Shown: piece by piece, positions 42,110 through 53,694 of the stretch
How the letters are laid out: every line of letters begins with the position of its first letter
How positions within the stretch are numbered: the stretch's first letter is position 1
Source of the DNA: Megalonaias nervosa
Taxonomy: Eukaryota > Mollusca > Bivalvia > Unionida > Unionidae
NCBI GenBank assembly: GCA_016617855.1
Contig: JAECUM010004931.1
Span: 1-64,000 of the forward strand
Reading direction: 5' to 3'
DNA length: 64,000 nucleotides
Position numbers and translations under genes: made by a program
Notes under the pieces: model-generated
Databases searched by the model: none
What the model saw: the letters and a program-made list of their open reading frames with translations, nothing else
Told to the model about the DNA's origin: nothing

Positions 42110-42690
42110 ATGGCATCAAGAGTCTGCAAGCATCCGGTAGACGCATTTTGCTATGTCTGCGGCCAATTTATCAAGAAAGACCGAAAAAGTAATCAGTGGA
42201 AGCATCTGCTAAGATCTGATGTGATGTGATGTGATTATGATTTTTAACGTAGCTTTAACAATTTTTCAGTCATATCGCTACGATGTCTGCAGTGTGGCAG
42301 TTTATAGTGATGTTTAGCACTGGGGCATCATGCCGCAGACATGTAGCATGATGTCCCACCCAGTCACATTATCCTGACACCAGGCCGACCAGTCCTAACA
42401 CTAACCTCTTAATGCTGAGCGCCAAGCGAGGCAGCTGTTAATACCATTTTTGTAAGTCTTTGGTATGACTCGACCGGGGATCGAACCCACGACCTCCCGC
42501 ATCCGAGGCGGACGCTCTAACCACTAGGCCACCGGAGCGGTCATCATCTGCTAAGATGTGTGAAGCCTACAAGGAATATTTCGGCATGCCTGTCGCGGAT
42601 CAAGACAAACCCTGAGCACCACCTCATTTCACCTGCGAGCACTGCAGAAAAAATTCTGGCAGCTAAGATGGACAATTTTTGTTTGGAATT
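42110..42690 (+). pseudogene. N-terminal part of transposon-encoded zinc-finger protein, split by a SINE
   Basis: ATG 42110 opens MASRVCKHPVDAFCYVCGQF, a Cys/His zinc-binding start. The SINE (42216-42544) interrupts it after WKHLLRS. It resumes with CEAYKEYFGMPV, an in-frame TGA, and HFTCEHCRK. It resembles the N-terminus of a protein family I have seen repeated in many arthropod genomes. The middle of the protein appears to be missing from 42690 to 43390. Confidence 0.65.
42216..42544 (-). mobile_element. tRNA-derived SINE with 13-bp TSD
   Basis: The minus strand starts with a tRNA-like head: GGCCTAGTGGTTAGAGCGTC (A box) and GGTTCGATCCC (B box). A body follows, and the tail is (ATCAC)-type repeats at 42216-42235. 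Flanked by a perfect 13-bp duplication CATCTGCTAAGAT (42203-42215 and 42545-42557). Confidence 0.9.
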
Positions 42691-43389
42691 TTATGTTATA
42701 AAATTTGTTAAAATTTTTAAAATTGTAAAAGTTTTAAATTTCCAGAATAAATTTCCACTAAATGTCTTTGTCCCAGAAATTTTATAAAGAAGAACACTTG
42801 TGTGTTTCTAGAGAATATAAATTATTAAATCCACAAAATAGAAGAAGTCTAAATCAACTGGCATCAACATAAAAAACACCTTAAGATCTAAAGGTGTAAA
42901 ATACGACTGTCAAATCTACTAGAAAACGTCTGTTTTAACCCACGATTTTAAATCATATGGTGGCTCACGTGACGGGGCTACGTGATCACTAATTTGAACA
43001 GCGCAGTAAAAAAATGTCATTTTATACGTAGCCTAGAATAGCCCTATCTAAGAATCAGATTCTCACGCTGAAAATAAATAAAAAAGGAAGGCTGTTTACT
43101 AGCTAATGCGTGGGCAGAACATGACCTTGGTAATAGCCAATCGTTTTCGCTTAATGTTTACAAACGTCTGAACCAATGTGAGCTAAAAATAGTGATAAAG
43201 TAATATTTTGCGTTCTAATCAGGTCAAAACAGAAGACTGAATGTTTTCAAAAATATAAAATCCCGTGAAAGTTATCATTCCAATAAAATGTAATGAAACA
43301 AAAATAAAATAAAAAAAGAATTTAAAACTAACACACAAGCAATTTAATTACATATACGTAACACCAGTCTGTTCGAGGCAATCGAAATT
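42691..43389. other. Non-coding interior of the CACTA-type element
   Basis: AT-rich sequence between the two coding remnants: either an intron or a replacement of the missing middle of the gene. No features recognised. Confidence 0.4.
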
Positions 43390-44280
43390 GCCTGTAACCA
43401 GAATGAGTGTCGCCTCTTCATTGACAGCTCATCAAGGAGCCTCAAAGCCATGCTGCTCCATAATGGGAACAAGTATCCATCTCTTCCCCTGGCTAACTCG
43501 GTGCACATCAGAGAGGATTACAACAGCATCAAGACCTTGCTGGACGCCTTGAAGTATGCTGAGTACGGCTGGGTGGTCATTGGAGACTTTAAAATGGTGG
43601 CATTCCTGATGGGTCTCCAAGGCAGTTTTAGCAAGCTTCCCTGTTATCTTTCCTTTTGGGACAGCAGGGACACCAAGGTGTACTACCACAGGCGGGACTA
43701 GCTAAAGCGGACCGAGTTCTCTGTGGGGAGGAACAACGTCAAGTGGGAGCCACTGGTGAACCCCCTGAAGGTGCTGATGCCACAACTACACATCAAATTG
43801 GGCCTTATGAAACAATTTGTCAGAGCTCTAGACAAGGAGTTGGCAGGATTCAAGTACCTTCAAGACTTCTTCCCTAAGCTGTCTGAGGCAAAGGTCAAAG
43901 CCGGTCTCTTCGTCGGACCACAGATAAAGAAGTTCCTGGGGTGCAATGAATTCCCCAAGAAGCTCACTAGTAAGGAGAAAGCGGCTTGGAACAGCTTTGC
44001 GGCAGTGGTTCGGGGCTTCCTGGTCAATCACAAGGCCGGAAACTATGTGGAGCTGGTTGAGACTCTGGTGAAGAACTACGGCACAGTGGGCTGCAGGGTG
44101 TCCCTCAAAGTCTATATACTTGATGCTCATCTTGATAAATTCAAGGAAAACATGGGAGAATACTCAGAGGAGCAAGGCGAGCGCTTCCAGCAGGATCCAC
44201 TGGACTTTGAACGCCGCTACCAAGGACAGTGTAACGATAACATGATGGGAGACTACATTTGGGGCTTTACAGTTGTTACG
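43390..44280 (+). pseudogene. C-terminal part of transposon protein (RNase H-like transposase candidate)
   Basis: Open frame with LFIDSSSRSLKAMLLHNGNK, VVIGDFKMVAFLMGLQGSF, PLHIKLGLMKQF-like sequence (QLHIKLGLMKQFVRALDKEL), GCRVSLKVYILDAHLDKF and EEQGERFQQDPLDFERRYQG. One in-frame TAG at 43699-43701 replaces a probable Trp. The solo LTR cuts the end at 44274. Acidic residues in IDSS, GDFK and GERF could be a DDE triad (inference). GC content is clearly higher than the surroundings. It is the same family as the 42110 fragment. Confidence 0.7.
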
Positions 44281-45242
44281 ACCCTGTAGTTAAATTACAT
44301 GTGTGTTAAAATTTAAATTCTTCTAATCCTTTGTTTCATTTTTATTTCATTTTTACATCATTAAATGTAGTTATTATTATTATTATGATGATTATGTTTG
44401 CATGGGTCTAATAGTTTGTTAGAAACATCGTATTTACTTAAAACGTAAATGTGACTCGTGTAAGCACGATTTTTGTATGACGGGTTTTGCGTAGCAAGTA
44501 AACATTCAGAAGTAGGCATGTAAATGATTGGCTAATGCTTGTTCAGGTTTTCGTAATGTCCAGGTGGATTGCGAAATCACACGTGTTCTTCGTGCGTGTG
44601 TACATGTAATGACGCATTAGCTTGTTTTAAATGCTCAGTTACCTGTAAGAAATGTTTAGTCGTAGTCATAGTCTTAGTCATAGTCGTAGTCAGTTATACT
44701 TGAGAGTCACATCATAACATCTTACAGAGTTTCTAATACCTTAAGAAAAAGGTATTTCTGTGCTGGAAAGAGGTGTTTGTTCATTCGTACGTGTTAGGAA
44801 CAACATGTGTGTTGTTAGTGGTGGTAGCTGTATTTCATCTACTTTCTAAATAATTATTTTCCCTGGAGAACAACACTAGTGGCTTTGGACAAAGACATTT
44901 GTTGAAATTATTTCTAAATCGGAACAGAACAATTCAAATTGTGCTTCACAGTGAAAATTCTGGACATTTTGTGTTAACCTTCGTCTGACGTCATCGTCCG
45001 CCATCTTGGAACGGAACTGAGATTCAGACTATATCAAATTAGAACTGTTTATTCACAGGACTTATGTGTTTTCACAATTTTAGGACAATTTTTGGAATCT
45101 TCTTCGTAAATCGTAAGTCTTGTTCCATCTATTTACCTTTTCACCGTGTTTTCTAGGGAAATAAATTGTTTTTGTTAAAATTTACAAAGCTTGTTGTCTT
45201 CACTCTTTCTTTGTGTTACTTTGAACGAGCCGATACGTAACA
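44274..45242 (+). mobile_element. Solo LTR, 969 bp, with 4-bp TSD
   Basis: Terminal inverted ends TGTTACG and CGTAACA. Flanked by CAGT (44270-44273 and 45243-45246). Near the 3' part it has AATCGTAAGTCTTG, a splice-donor-like block, and an AATAAA at about 45162. It interrupts the last codons of the transposon protein. No gag/pol is present. Confidence 0.8.
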
Positions 45243-45523
45243 CAGTATAATCGTAAATCTCGACAAACTATCATTTTTGTATAACTTTAGTATCAATACC
45301 TGTTAATTTTGATTCATATGTTGTTTTTTCTGACTTTATGTGAACGAAAAGACACAAATTCGCCCGTTTTCTCATTTGAAATAGATAAATTTCAAAATAT
45401 CACTGTCCTGGTCACAAAAGCAAAGTTTGAGGGGAATAATAGCCATTTTCTATACTTTTTAGGCATAAGCAATTAGGAAATAACCCTTACTACCCGGGAA
45501 CAAAAATGTGTTACATAGTGACA

Positions 45524-48350
45524 TCATCAGATTTTATCTTGTACATTAGCGAGTCAGTGTCTGTAAATAACAGCTTTGCATCAGGCCACTTAACCTTAAC
45601 AAAATCGTAATGAAATTGGTACATTAGCCACTTTGATATTTCAGGTACTCCCATACCGACATAAACTGGCTTGTTTAACTTCAAGTTTGTCTTTCTTTGT
45701 TGAATGGCTACCAAGTTTTCATAAAAAATTTTCATACTAACAAAATCATCAGATGCTACAGGTTTATTACGACGTTCCACGTTATTGACTATTTTAATAT
45801 TGACTCGCTTTCTGATATTTTCCATAGTCTTGCCAAAGACGCTGTTGTTCATAAGTTTGAAAAAGCTTTTCTCGAATTCTATTTTGGCAGCTGCTCGTCG
45901 TGCTGTGTTTGAGTCGATATAATCTTTCATCTAACGTGACTGATTAAATTTTAGAACTCTATGAACTTTTCTTAATACTAGATCATGATCAAGTGCCTTT
46001 TTCAGATTTTTTATGCAAAACGTGTCTCCGTTGTCAAGCAGATTAGGAACTAATTTTTGAACAATAGAATTGTTTGAGATAGATTTACCCTGCGAATAAT
46101 TTCTCTGTTCATAAGCTAATAAACTGTAGTCGATCAACATCGACTGTGGACAAAATAGATAATCATTATGCTTATCATGAAGCCCAACAGGATAGTCAAT
46201 ATCAACTTCTACAAAATATCTAACATCAGGATGCTCGCATCCCGCTGTTGAGATTTTATCAGTTTCATCAAAAAACTGTTTTTCACTGATCCATCTGAAA
46301 CCACCATATGGCACAGACTCGGACAATCCGTATCGTAAAGATTATTGGTGTCGAGATAGACAATAAAACTTGATGGTGCTGTCTTATCATAGTCGCGTAG
46401 ATATTTAGTTTTGGCCTTACATATTTTCTTTTGTTGTGACGCTTATTCCGCCTCGGATTCCACGTTCTATAAAGTTGAACATATCTGGGTCTGTTAACAG
46501 TTCTGGTTTTATTTTGCTATGTTTCAGTAATGCGTCCCAGCTTAATCCGGGTGCCTAATAATATCATGCTGGGTCGTGTCCGTAGTTATTAGCGCTGACA
46601 TCTATGAAAGTTTCAAATATATCTGCAAGCAATATCACATCTTTGATAAGACACAAATCATGATAATCTCCCAAGTTATTGCAGCCGAACGAGTCCCATA
46701 TCGATTTAGCATAAGCATAATCATTATCACTAACACTCTCAAGATTTAACCTAGAATAAAACTTATCTTTGTCAGGTAAACACGTTTCATCTAATCTGCT
46801 CCACTCATCAAGATATTCGTAGGGGAAAATTCCTTTCGTGTCAATAAACTGACAGCAGTTTCACCGAAATGTTCAGATAAATTATCAAACTTACCGCAGC
46901 CTTTTGCTAGCTCGTCTAGCGATACTGCCTTAAACTGAAGACCATCAATAAATTTTATCTTGCCGAGTGCTACAGACATGTACTTTGCAGTGTTATTTGG
47001 GATGCACTTTATTTTATCGTTGTTATTAATTTTCAGACGGTTTATTATATCTTTATTACCGAACGCTTCAACGATGATATGAGAATCATGTTTTCTGAAA
47101 TTGTGAAAGACATCAGGAACGAAATCCGGTGCGGCGTATTTTAAATTACATTTGTCATGTTGCTGGACCGAGATACTTTCCAGTTATATGACAGTGATCT
47201 TTTACACGGTCAGATCCAAGCTTACGTTCACAAATATGACATATTTCTGCTGCAGTAAGATTGGCTTCTTGTTTTATTGTCAGCGTTTTCATTTTTTTTT
47301 TTTTTGTCTTAGCGAGTAATATCAGGATAAAATCAATTTCGTTGATAAGGTTTTTCAGAAGACAAACAGCAGGATTTGCGCCACAATAAATCTTTATTGA
47401 ATTTGATAAACGTTTATCAGCAGCAAAGACAAATTTGTACGTTATTCCGCAAGAAATATGCTCTTGTATTTTTCTTATCGAAGATTTATCAGGCTTTTTT
47501 TCTGCTCCTAGCACTGGAAGTAAAAGAGATTCGAAATCTGCATATATTATAAAAGGTACTTTTATCCCGTGTCCGTAATTTTTAAATTGTAATATTTTTT
47601 CGTCTTCGCCAGGCATAGATATCCGCTGTACGTCAGAGCAATACTCGAGATGTCGATCAAGTACCTGTTGAGACTTACAGCCATGCAAGGATCTGAAACA
47701 GAAATATTTCTTTTACTTATGCTTGTTATATTGCCCTCCAATTAGCCCGTTAAAGTTCTTGATCCACGCGTAATGATTTTTAAAAAACAGCAAGTTTATT
47801 GTCTGCTGACGTGCACAATTGTTATTGTGTCTCGGGTAGATTTTTAGATTATCATCAACACCAAACACGTTAACCCCGCCAGGTAACAGCTGTTTAGTTT
47901 GTGTTTCGAACTTTGGAATTTGATTTTCAGCGACTGGAAACTTAATCCCAGTAAAATTGAGTTTATCAACATGACAAATATAATTCGATACTCGATAAGG
48001 ATGATCTTGAGATGGAAATAAAGCCGGTAATACTGCCCATTGAAAACAATTGTCATCGCCATAATTTTTGACATTAATACAACATTGTGAGTTTTTATTT
48101 TAGTTGGCAGCTATACATACGAATTACCTCGCAATGGATTATATTTCATAGTGTGAAATGGCATTTTTGGTATTTTATCAAATCTCCAACCAGACCCTGA
48201 TGCTGTGTATTCATCGATTTTCTTCCATATCTTCTGAAATATATTATCTGACAACAACATTAAATCTGTCCCAGTTAAAATTCGATGAGATTTTGATGTG
48301 ATATAAAGATCAGCAAATTCCTTGCGTTGTTGCTAAGCAGCAAGCTGCTC
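45524..48350 (-). pseudogene. Protein-primed DNA polymerase B (classical Polinton type), broken
   Basis: Read from 48350 downwards. N-terminal EYTASGSGWRFDKIPKMPF (about 48200), then exonuclease motif PFIIYADFESLL (about 47560). The zinc-associated CHICERKL...VKDHCHITGKYLGPA block (47155-47250) follows. [12 protein letters not shown] region (46530) is followed by motif A VYLDTNNLY (46350), motif B FFKLMNNSVFGKTMEN (about 45850) and motif C LLFTDTDSLMYKI (about 45545). Several stops and frameshifts break it. It would have copied element DNA by protein priming. The C-terminus lies beyond the nested transposon at 41707-41798. Confidence 0.88.
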
Positions 48351-48499
48351 TGACCTAGGCGTCTGATCGGCGAACCTATCATCAGCTTGCTGCTGCGATC
48401 CCGAAGATATATTTAGCTTTGAAAAATAACATGAAACTGAACTATAATCTTTAGACCCTTGTGCGTGGCAAGGTCAGATTTAATTGTTGGCAGAAGCAG

Positions 48500-49160
48500 A
48501 TGATATAAAAGTTTAGCAGAGAAATTTGCTAGCAAACGTTTATCATCAGATCTTCAGCTGTTATCGAACCCAGCAAATGCAGTTGCAATGTTTTTTAATG
48601 TTGATATCCTTCCGTCGAGAACAAACTTTTATTTGCGATAATACTCAATTTCAACATCCTATATCTACAGTTTTATATTTCTCAAATAATACAATACAAA
48701 AATGTCAATTAAAGAAACAAAATTGCTGTCATTATAAGATGAACAAACTTATGCTTAGTGGACTGATATCAGCGGCTAGTGAACAGGAGATATTCTACGT
48801 TCATTAGAAGTGCAACTGCAATGCAGAAAATAAAATGCTGGGAGTGGTGATTAATTTTTAAACTAAAGCTTCATTTGGGATTAGAACTCCGGCTGGTTAT
48901 AAGATAAAAGTGAAATCAGAGAATGATGCTAAATATACTGAATGTATATCAAGGACTTTACTTATACGCTGTTCTGTGATGATATTCCAATGGGGATTCG
49001 AGTCTATGAGGTAACTGGGAGTCTAACAGACAATAACATCGCCAGCTTGTCATTGCAGGACGAGTTTCAACGTCATCCTGTCTACGATATGTACGAGGCC
49101 AACGACAGACCTGTCGTTGAAATTTTGAATATTTATAACACAAATTTGATTTGTCGGTAG
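48500..49160 (+). pseudogene. Unrecognised plus-strand coding remnant
   Basis: Two open stretches (48526-48807 and 48942-49160) separated by stops. The second reads YIKDFTYTLFCDDIPMGIRV and SLSLQDEFQRHPVYDMYEA with a coding-like composition. It overlaps the antisense protease remnant, so at most one of the two is genuine over 49050-49160. Family not recognised. Confidence 0.35.
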
Positions 49161-49271
49161 AGAGCTTCGCTCTCCAGGTCGAAGTGATAACTCATCTTTA
49201 GAAAATACTCCTCGAAATCCATTGATATCTTTCAGTTTATTATTAATCTCAAAGTTGTTTAACGGCGGGTA
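49050..49271 (-). pseudogene. Adenain-like protease, N-terminal remnant
   Basis: YPPLNNFEINNKLKDINGF followed by RGVFSKDEL parallels the start of the Polinton 1 protease (NFDLLNAAKKLKIKNFRGVF). The catalytic His, Asp and Cys region cannot be found downstream, so the gene is truncated. Confidence 0.65.
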
Positions 49272-49447
49272 CCAGGAAGCATAAGTCCTCTCCCACGTCC
49301 CATCCCCAGTAGATTGGGAAGCAGACTTCCAGCTATTGCTGCTAGCAGCGGCCCGATGAATCCACCTTGGACCACTTTTCTGTTCGTCCTTGAGGTTCTC
49401 TTTTTTTTTAGTTGTTTTAGGTTTCGTTGCTGTTTTACGTTTTCCAT
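49259..49447 (-). CDS. pX/mu-like basic peptide
   Basis: 62 residues: a Lys/Arg-rich N-terminus, then GGFIGPLLAAIAGSLLPNLL (28-47), a Gly/Arg-rich GMGRGRGLMLPG and the end. It resembles small core or membrane-active peptides of Polintons and adenoviruses. It lies just upstream of the protease remnant, as in the virion block. Intact but in a decayed element. Confidence 0.6.
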   Translation of the reverse strand: MENVKQQRNLKQLKKKRTSRTNRKVVQGGFIGPLLAAIAGSLLPNLLGMGRGRGLMLPGTRR

Positions 49448-49499
49448 GCATTTTTATTAATGTTGTTAGATAAAAGTGAAATGTTTCACATGTTATACT

Positions 49500-49850
49500 A
49501 AGTGTATGATACCGTCACCGGATACAGCTTATGTTTGTCTGTTCGGATATAGCTCCCGAAGTAGCAGTTATCCCTAATGTTCATAGAACTGGCAGTAATC
49601 TTGGTTGTATCGTTATTGCAGTAATTGCTAGTGCAGGTCCCTGAAATCTTCCACTTATGTATTTACTTCGAGCCATTGTAGTAACTTGTCCTTCTGATAA
49701 TTTAAAATAAATGGTTTGCGTAATCGTATTTTATTGAGTTGCCGCTGTGTTAGCATTAGTTTTGCCGGCGGAGTGCTAGCACTCGGCGTTCCGAAATCTA
49801 TCTTCAGCGAAACAGATTGCCGTTTAATAATACCTTGTGTTAGTTTTTTA
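49500..49850 (-). pseudogene. pVI/pX-like hydrophobic peptide remnant
   Basis: Minus-strand pieces PPAKLMLTQRQLNKIR and LSEGQVTTMARSKYISGRF are followed by FQGPALAITAI. The order matches the internal-repeat plus hydrophobic layout of the 30664-31038 gene (LTERQFRNFNEA). Frames are interrupted. Confidence 0.5.
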
Positions 49851-49944
49851 ACTTTGTGTATACTATATTTCGTCGTATTTTTCTTTTTGTTTGAGAAAAT
49901 TATAACGCTTAAATTTATACCTGGACAGTCATTATTCCCTTGGT

Positions 49945-51450
49945 AGAATCTATCGTTAGGAATCTATCAGACACAATTAGCGCGTGTGCATAATACACAT
50001 TATCTGGAGCAACTGCAATCTGTCCAAGTGTCCTTATAACTTCAATATCTGACGTTGATCCAATCGCTCGTTCGCTATGCTTACTGACGTCAAAGTGAAA
50101 TATTGGATAAAGTGTTCTAAACTCTTCGATTGAAATTTGAGATCCGCTATCAGCATATTAATATTTTTGCATAGCTTCCATACGATACATGTAAGCTCAA
50201 GATACATCTCTGTCAGCTAATGCTGCAAACTTACATTCGATCGCTAGTTCGGGATATTGTTTAGAATTTATTTTGACAAATATTCGTCTGACATCTTGAC
50301 TATCAAATACAGAATTATTTTGAAGTTAATTTCCACGTATAATCTGTCGTTGAAACACAATAAATACATGCCGTGGTAATTGCTCGCTTGGCGCTGTTGT
50401 TATTCGCCATGTTTATTGATCAAATTTGGAAATTCGGCTTGATAAACTTTGTTCTGCATAAAATACACTTTTTGTGAATGCTGTTAACATTTTCTGAAGT
50501 TCTAATGATTTATCTATCAACGTGAAATTACATACCGAAAATAATTAGCAGCATCAGCAGGATAACCAGCAGTAGCAGTTCTCATCAGACAATCGCTTCG
50601 CTTTGATCAGCTCGGTCAAGTTAAAGTGTATGTTTGATACCACGAAATACCTTACTATAGTCTCTGCAAAATACGAATATTGTGTTCAACGGTAGCATCA
50701 TTATTATTTGATTTGAGTTATCTGTAAACGCTCTTCGATTAGCATAACCTTCGTTATATGTTAGATTTTTGACAACAGTATCATTTATTATACGATTTGC
50801 TACTGCCAACATTGCGGTTCTATCAGCCGCGGCTCCAGGTGGAGTAATTTCAACAAAATTACAAGCTGCTATCAGCGAAGTCCTTGTATTATCTACACTT
50901 GCATCTGCAGCTGGTGCAGCAATTCCAAAATTGCAACGTTTGCGATAAGAAAACCTCTCACTATATTTACTCTCTCACCAGCATCAGCTCCAGCACCAAG
51001 CTCACTAAAATAAACAAACTCGTTTGAAACTGCATTTTCACCACTAGTATCTTTTAACCACATCATATTTGTTGCAACAGATCTCGAATAATCATTGCTG
51101 AACGAAACTACGTTAAGAATAGTACTTGCAATTGGTAAGTGCATAGAAATATCATCTACAGTTTGGTTAGCTAGTTGATATCTAGCGCTTCTAAATAAAC
51201 TCCAACCGTTATTAACAAGTGTCACTTGTATACCAGCAGCTACAACTCCACCTACTGCTGTTCTTATACTTCCTCGTACTTTAAGTAACGCTACATGCGG
51301 CAACAGAAACATGTCCTCGCCTCAACTATTAAAAGTTCGTATGCCTATTTTGTTAGGCTCATTGAATTTTCATCGAGATACTCAATGTATTCAAATTATG
51401 TTGTTGAGTTATCTGTTGCTATTTCCTCTGTCAGGTCAAGGTAATTTTGA
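49945..51450 (-). pseudogene. Major capsid protein, broken
   Basis: Read downwards: FLLPHVALLKVRGS (51300), TLVNNGWSLFRSARYQL, SFSNDYSRSVATNMMWLKDT (about 51050), a piece at 50621-50812 with IFVFCRDYSKVFRGIKHT, then HVFIVFQRQIIRGN and FRTLYPIFHFDVSKH towards 50050. At least three in-frame stops and two shifts are present. The DYSRS..MM..KDTS block is shared with the intact MCP of Polinton 1. Confidence 0.88.
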
Positions 51451-51523
51451 TAGACATTTTTTATTTGTAATTGTTAGAAAAAATCGTGAACCGCTTTGCG
51501 GTTTGAGGTTGCAAAGCAACCCA

Positions 51524-51890
51524 CTAGAACGCCGCAATATCTGGTCGAGTACTAGCACTCCGAGGTCGTGTTTTAGTTATCAATTTTCTAATGATTTCTT
51601 CGCCGGGCGGGGATAGCAGTTTTTTGGTCGTTTTTATCAACGCCGCAGTGGTTTCTAATGTTGGTGATATTTCAGAAATTACTTGTTTTATATCTGCTAT
51701 ACTCGGTCGTCCGCCTTTAACTGTATCAACAATGTTCTGTCCAACAGCTGCACCAGCTACAGATGAGGCTCCTATGGCAAAAGCTTTAGATGTGTCTAAC
51801 GCGATAGGTACTATTTTATTTGCAATTCCAGGTACATTTTCAACTATAAATTTTTCGTTGTTTCATTTTGTTATAAAAAACTGCTTGATA
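51524..51890 (-). CDS. Conserved small Polinton virion protein (partial)
   Basis: Open minus-strand frame ending at TAG 51524-51526. It has VPGIANKIVPIALDTSKAF and AIGASSVAGAAVGQNIVDTV, followed by a Pro/Arg-rich tail. The Gly/Ala-rich centre parallels GIGAVGNVAGKAFSAIKDR of the 32560-33014 protein, and the position between MCP and penton fits. No clear start codon remains. Confidence 0.55.
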
Positions 51891-51954
51891 AATTTAATTG
51901 TGGTCAGCTTGCTGTTGTAAGCTAGCTCACAGCGCGATCGGTTAACCGATAGAC

Positions 51955-52708
51955 CTCTAGTGCAGATAATATGTTACAATTTCGCTATTGAGATCTAGCT
52001 GCCGGCCGGATTGATCAGTCTGTGTCATCGTGATAGAAGATATTTGATTTTCAACACTAAAAGAATAGTAGATTATTTGCCGTGGGGTCACCTGCATCAG
52101 CGAACCTGGTGGTACGTCAGGGGAAAAAGAATAAATAGTTCATCTTGGCTACCTCGTGCTCAATACAACCCGCTGGCAATTGAGCAGTTCACCAAAATCG
52201 AATTTATTTTTGTTATATCCACTGGTGACTCGCCATTTATGAAATTTAAGCACTTTGTGATCCAGAATCGTACTGTTTTCGAGCAAAATCCTAACAACGA
52301 TCCGATGCTGTTGGCGGTACTAAAATCAACAAGAAAATTGTTTTTCAAAGTGATTCTGGAGCGCAGTGTGTTACAGTTTTGAATGAGCTCAAAATTGTCT
52401 GATGCGGATTCAGCTTTAGTTGTAATAAATAACTTTATTGCTTTAGTTAGATCTGTAACGTTATAAGCGCCTTGTGGTATCTTAATAGAAGTCCAAGCCG
52501 GGCCAGCTGGCTGGATCGATTGAAATGTGAAATCGTCATTAACATTAGTTCTTATATTTGCCATAGTGTGCCAAGCAGTAGCTGAAACTAAATCTATTTC
52601 ATATTGCGTTCCTGATTCCAGCACGATTGGTGGGTTATAAATAACAGAGAAGTTTGCACTGTCCGCCATAGTCTGCGATGAATCAAGCAGTAATGTAGTT
52701 GATAACAT
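51955..52708 (-). pseudogene. Penton / minor capsid protein, one frameshift
   Basis: Start ATG 52708 (MLSTTLLLDSSQTMADSANF), YNPPIVLESGTQYEIDLVSA, WTSIKIPQGAYNVTDL and SIGSLLGFCS. The frame shifts near 52150-52180. The C-terminus (DVPPGSLMQVTPRQIIYYSF and TDQSGRQLDLNSE) continues in another frame to about 51955. Same family as 27051-28526, but closer to the usual Polinton penton length (about 250 residues). Confidence 0.78.
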
Positions 52709-52778
52709 TGTTATGTTCTCTGTTAGATAAAACTGAACAGCTGGCAGTTTGTACTTTGCTGTTAGCGAATCAAATCAC

Positions 52779-53674
52779 TACGAAAAAATATAATATTCGT
52801 CGGATGTTAGATAACCGTTTGATCTGAGATTATCTAAAAGTTCAACAATTTCGTTGTCAATTTCTGTGCTTGTATTTCCGGCTTCCTTTGGTGATATTAA
52901 TAGCATCAACCGATCAACTGTTTCAGCTTGAGTTATAGATCTTAAGACCATAAGCTATTTTATCTTTTATTCTATATTCCTCAAGTTTTTTAGCTTAGTT
53001 TTCTAATAACGATATTTTGTCATTAAAACCTTTTGCTTTTTTTTGTTTGATAATATAAAATCGCAAAGATCAGCAATAATACCTTCTCTATGCATATTAA
53101 AATATTTTCGTGCGTCACCGTAATTAGTAGATTCTTTGAGCTAATCTAAAGCCACTTCATTATTTTTCTCACAATTCTTAGTTGTTAATGTAATTATCTA
53201 CCTTTACTTTACCCATTTTTTATATTATTAACTGTCATTTTGTTCTCGCCAAAATATTTCTTCTCAAAATCTCTTAACTCTGTAATATCTATTGGATATT
53301 TAGTTTTTATTATTAATTTATTAATCGTTTCCTGAAGGATAACCACATATTCTTCACCACCCTTAACACCTCTTCAATTTTTTATATTACCACAGCTTGT
53401 TGTGCAGCTGAAACTCCTACCTGTTCAATCATTTTTCCTGCCCTTCTTCAATTAGACCAAGTAATCCTTTCTCTGATTACTTTTTGGCATCCTCTAGTGA
53501 TGCTGCAGAAATATCAGGTTGTTTGCCAAGTACAGCTTCAGTCACTGGCCTAAAAAATATATCAGTTTCTTCTGCTGCCTGCTTTTGTCCCCTTCGTTCC
53601 TGTTCGACTTTTATCTTGAATGCGGCTCTTGTTGCAACAAATTTCTTTAGAACTTCTATTCGTTTCGCACCCAT
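52779..53674 (-). pseudogene. Large minor virion protein, broken
   Basis: The N-terminal 65 codons (53674-53477; EETDIFFRPVTEAVLGKQPD) match the LFKPITE block of the 33059-34165 protein. The C-terminal AETVDRLMLLISPKEAGN and DEYYIFS end at TAG 52779-52781 and match its DVDRLEILIGGKRAG domain. The middle is full of stops. Confidence 0.75.
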
Positions 53675-53694
53675 ATTTATAAGTATCTGTTAGA

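Larger units (their letters stand above)
41799..45520 (+). mobile_element. CACTA-type DNA transposon nested in PolB (3.7 kb)
   Basis: Inverted ends of about 140 bp: 41799-41945 (CACCGTGTAACAAATTT) against the reverse complement of 45385-45520 (CACTATGTAACACATTT). The right end reads TAGTG. Flanks are ATA (left) and ACA (right), a 3-bp duplication with one change. The inferred empty site restores the PolB reading DDVY. CACTA...TAGTG ends with 3-bp duplications are the CACTA/EnSpm signature. Inside are a broken plus-strand gene, a SINE and a solo LTR. Confidence 0.8.

Noticed and set aside
42440..42544. tRNA gene on the minus strand
   Set aside because: A and B boxes are present, but it continues into a SINE body and tail and is flanked by a 13-bp target duplication.
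44274..45242. Host promoter and first exon
   Set aside because: The GTAAGT and CG-rich stretches looked exon-like, but terminal TGTTACG/CGTAACA and the CAGT duplication identify a solo LTR.
48958..49143. Arg-rich minus-strand protein
   Set aside because: Alternative frame of the region where the plus-strand remnant and the protease remnant overlap; no family resemblance.
51591..51920. 109-codon plus-strand gene in Polinton 2
   Set aside because: It is the antisense shadow of the conserved small virion protein read on the minus strand (51524-51890).
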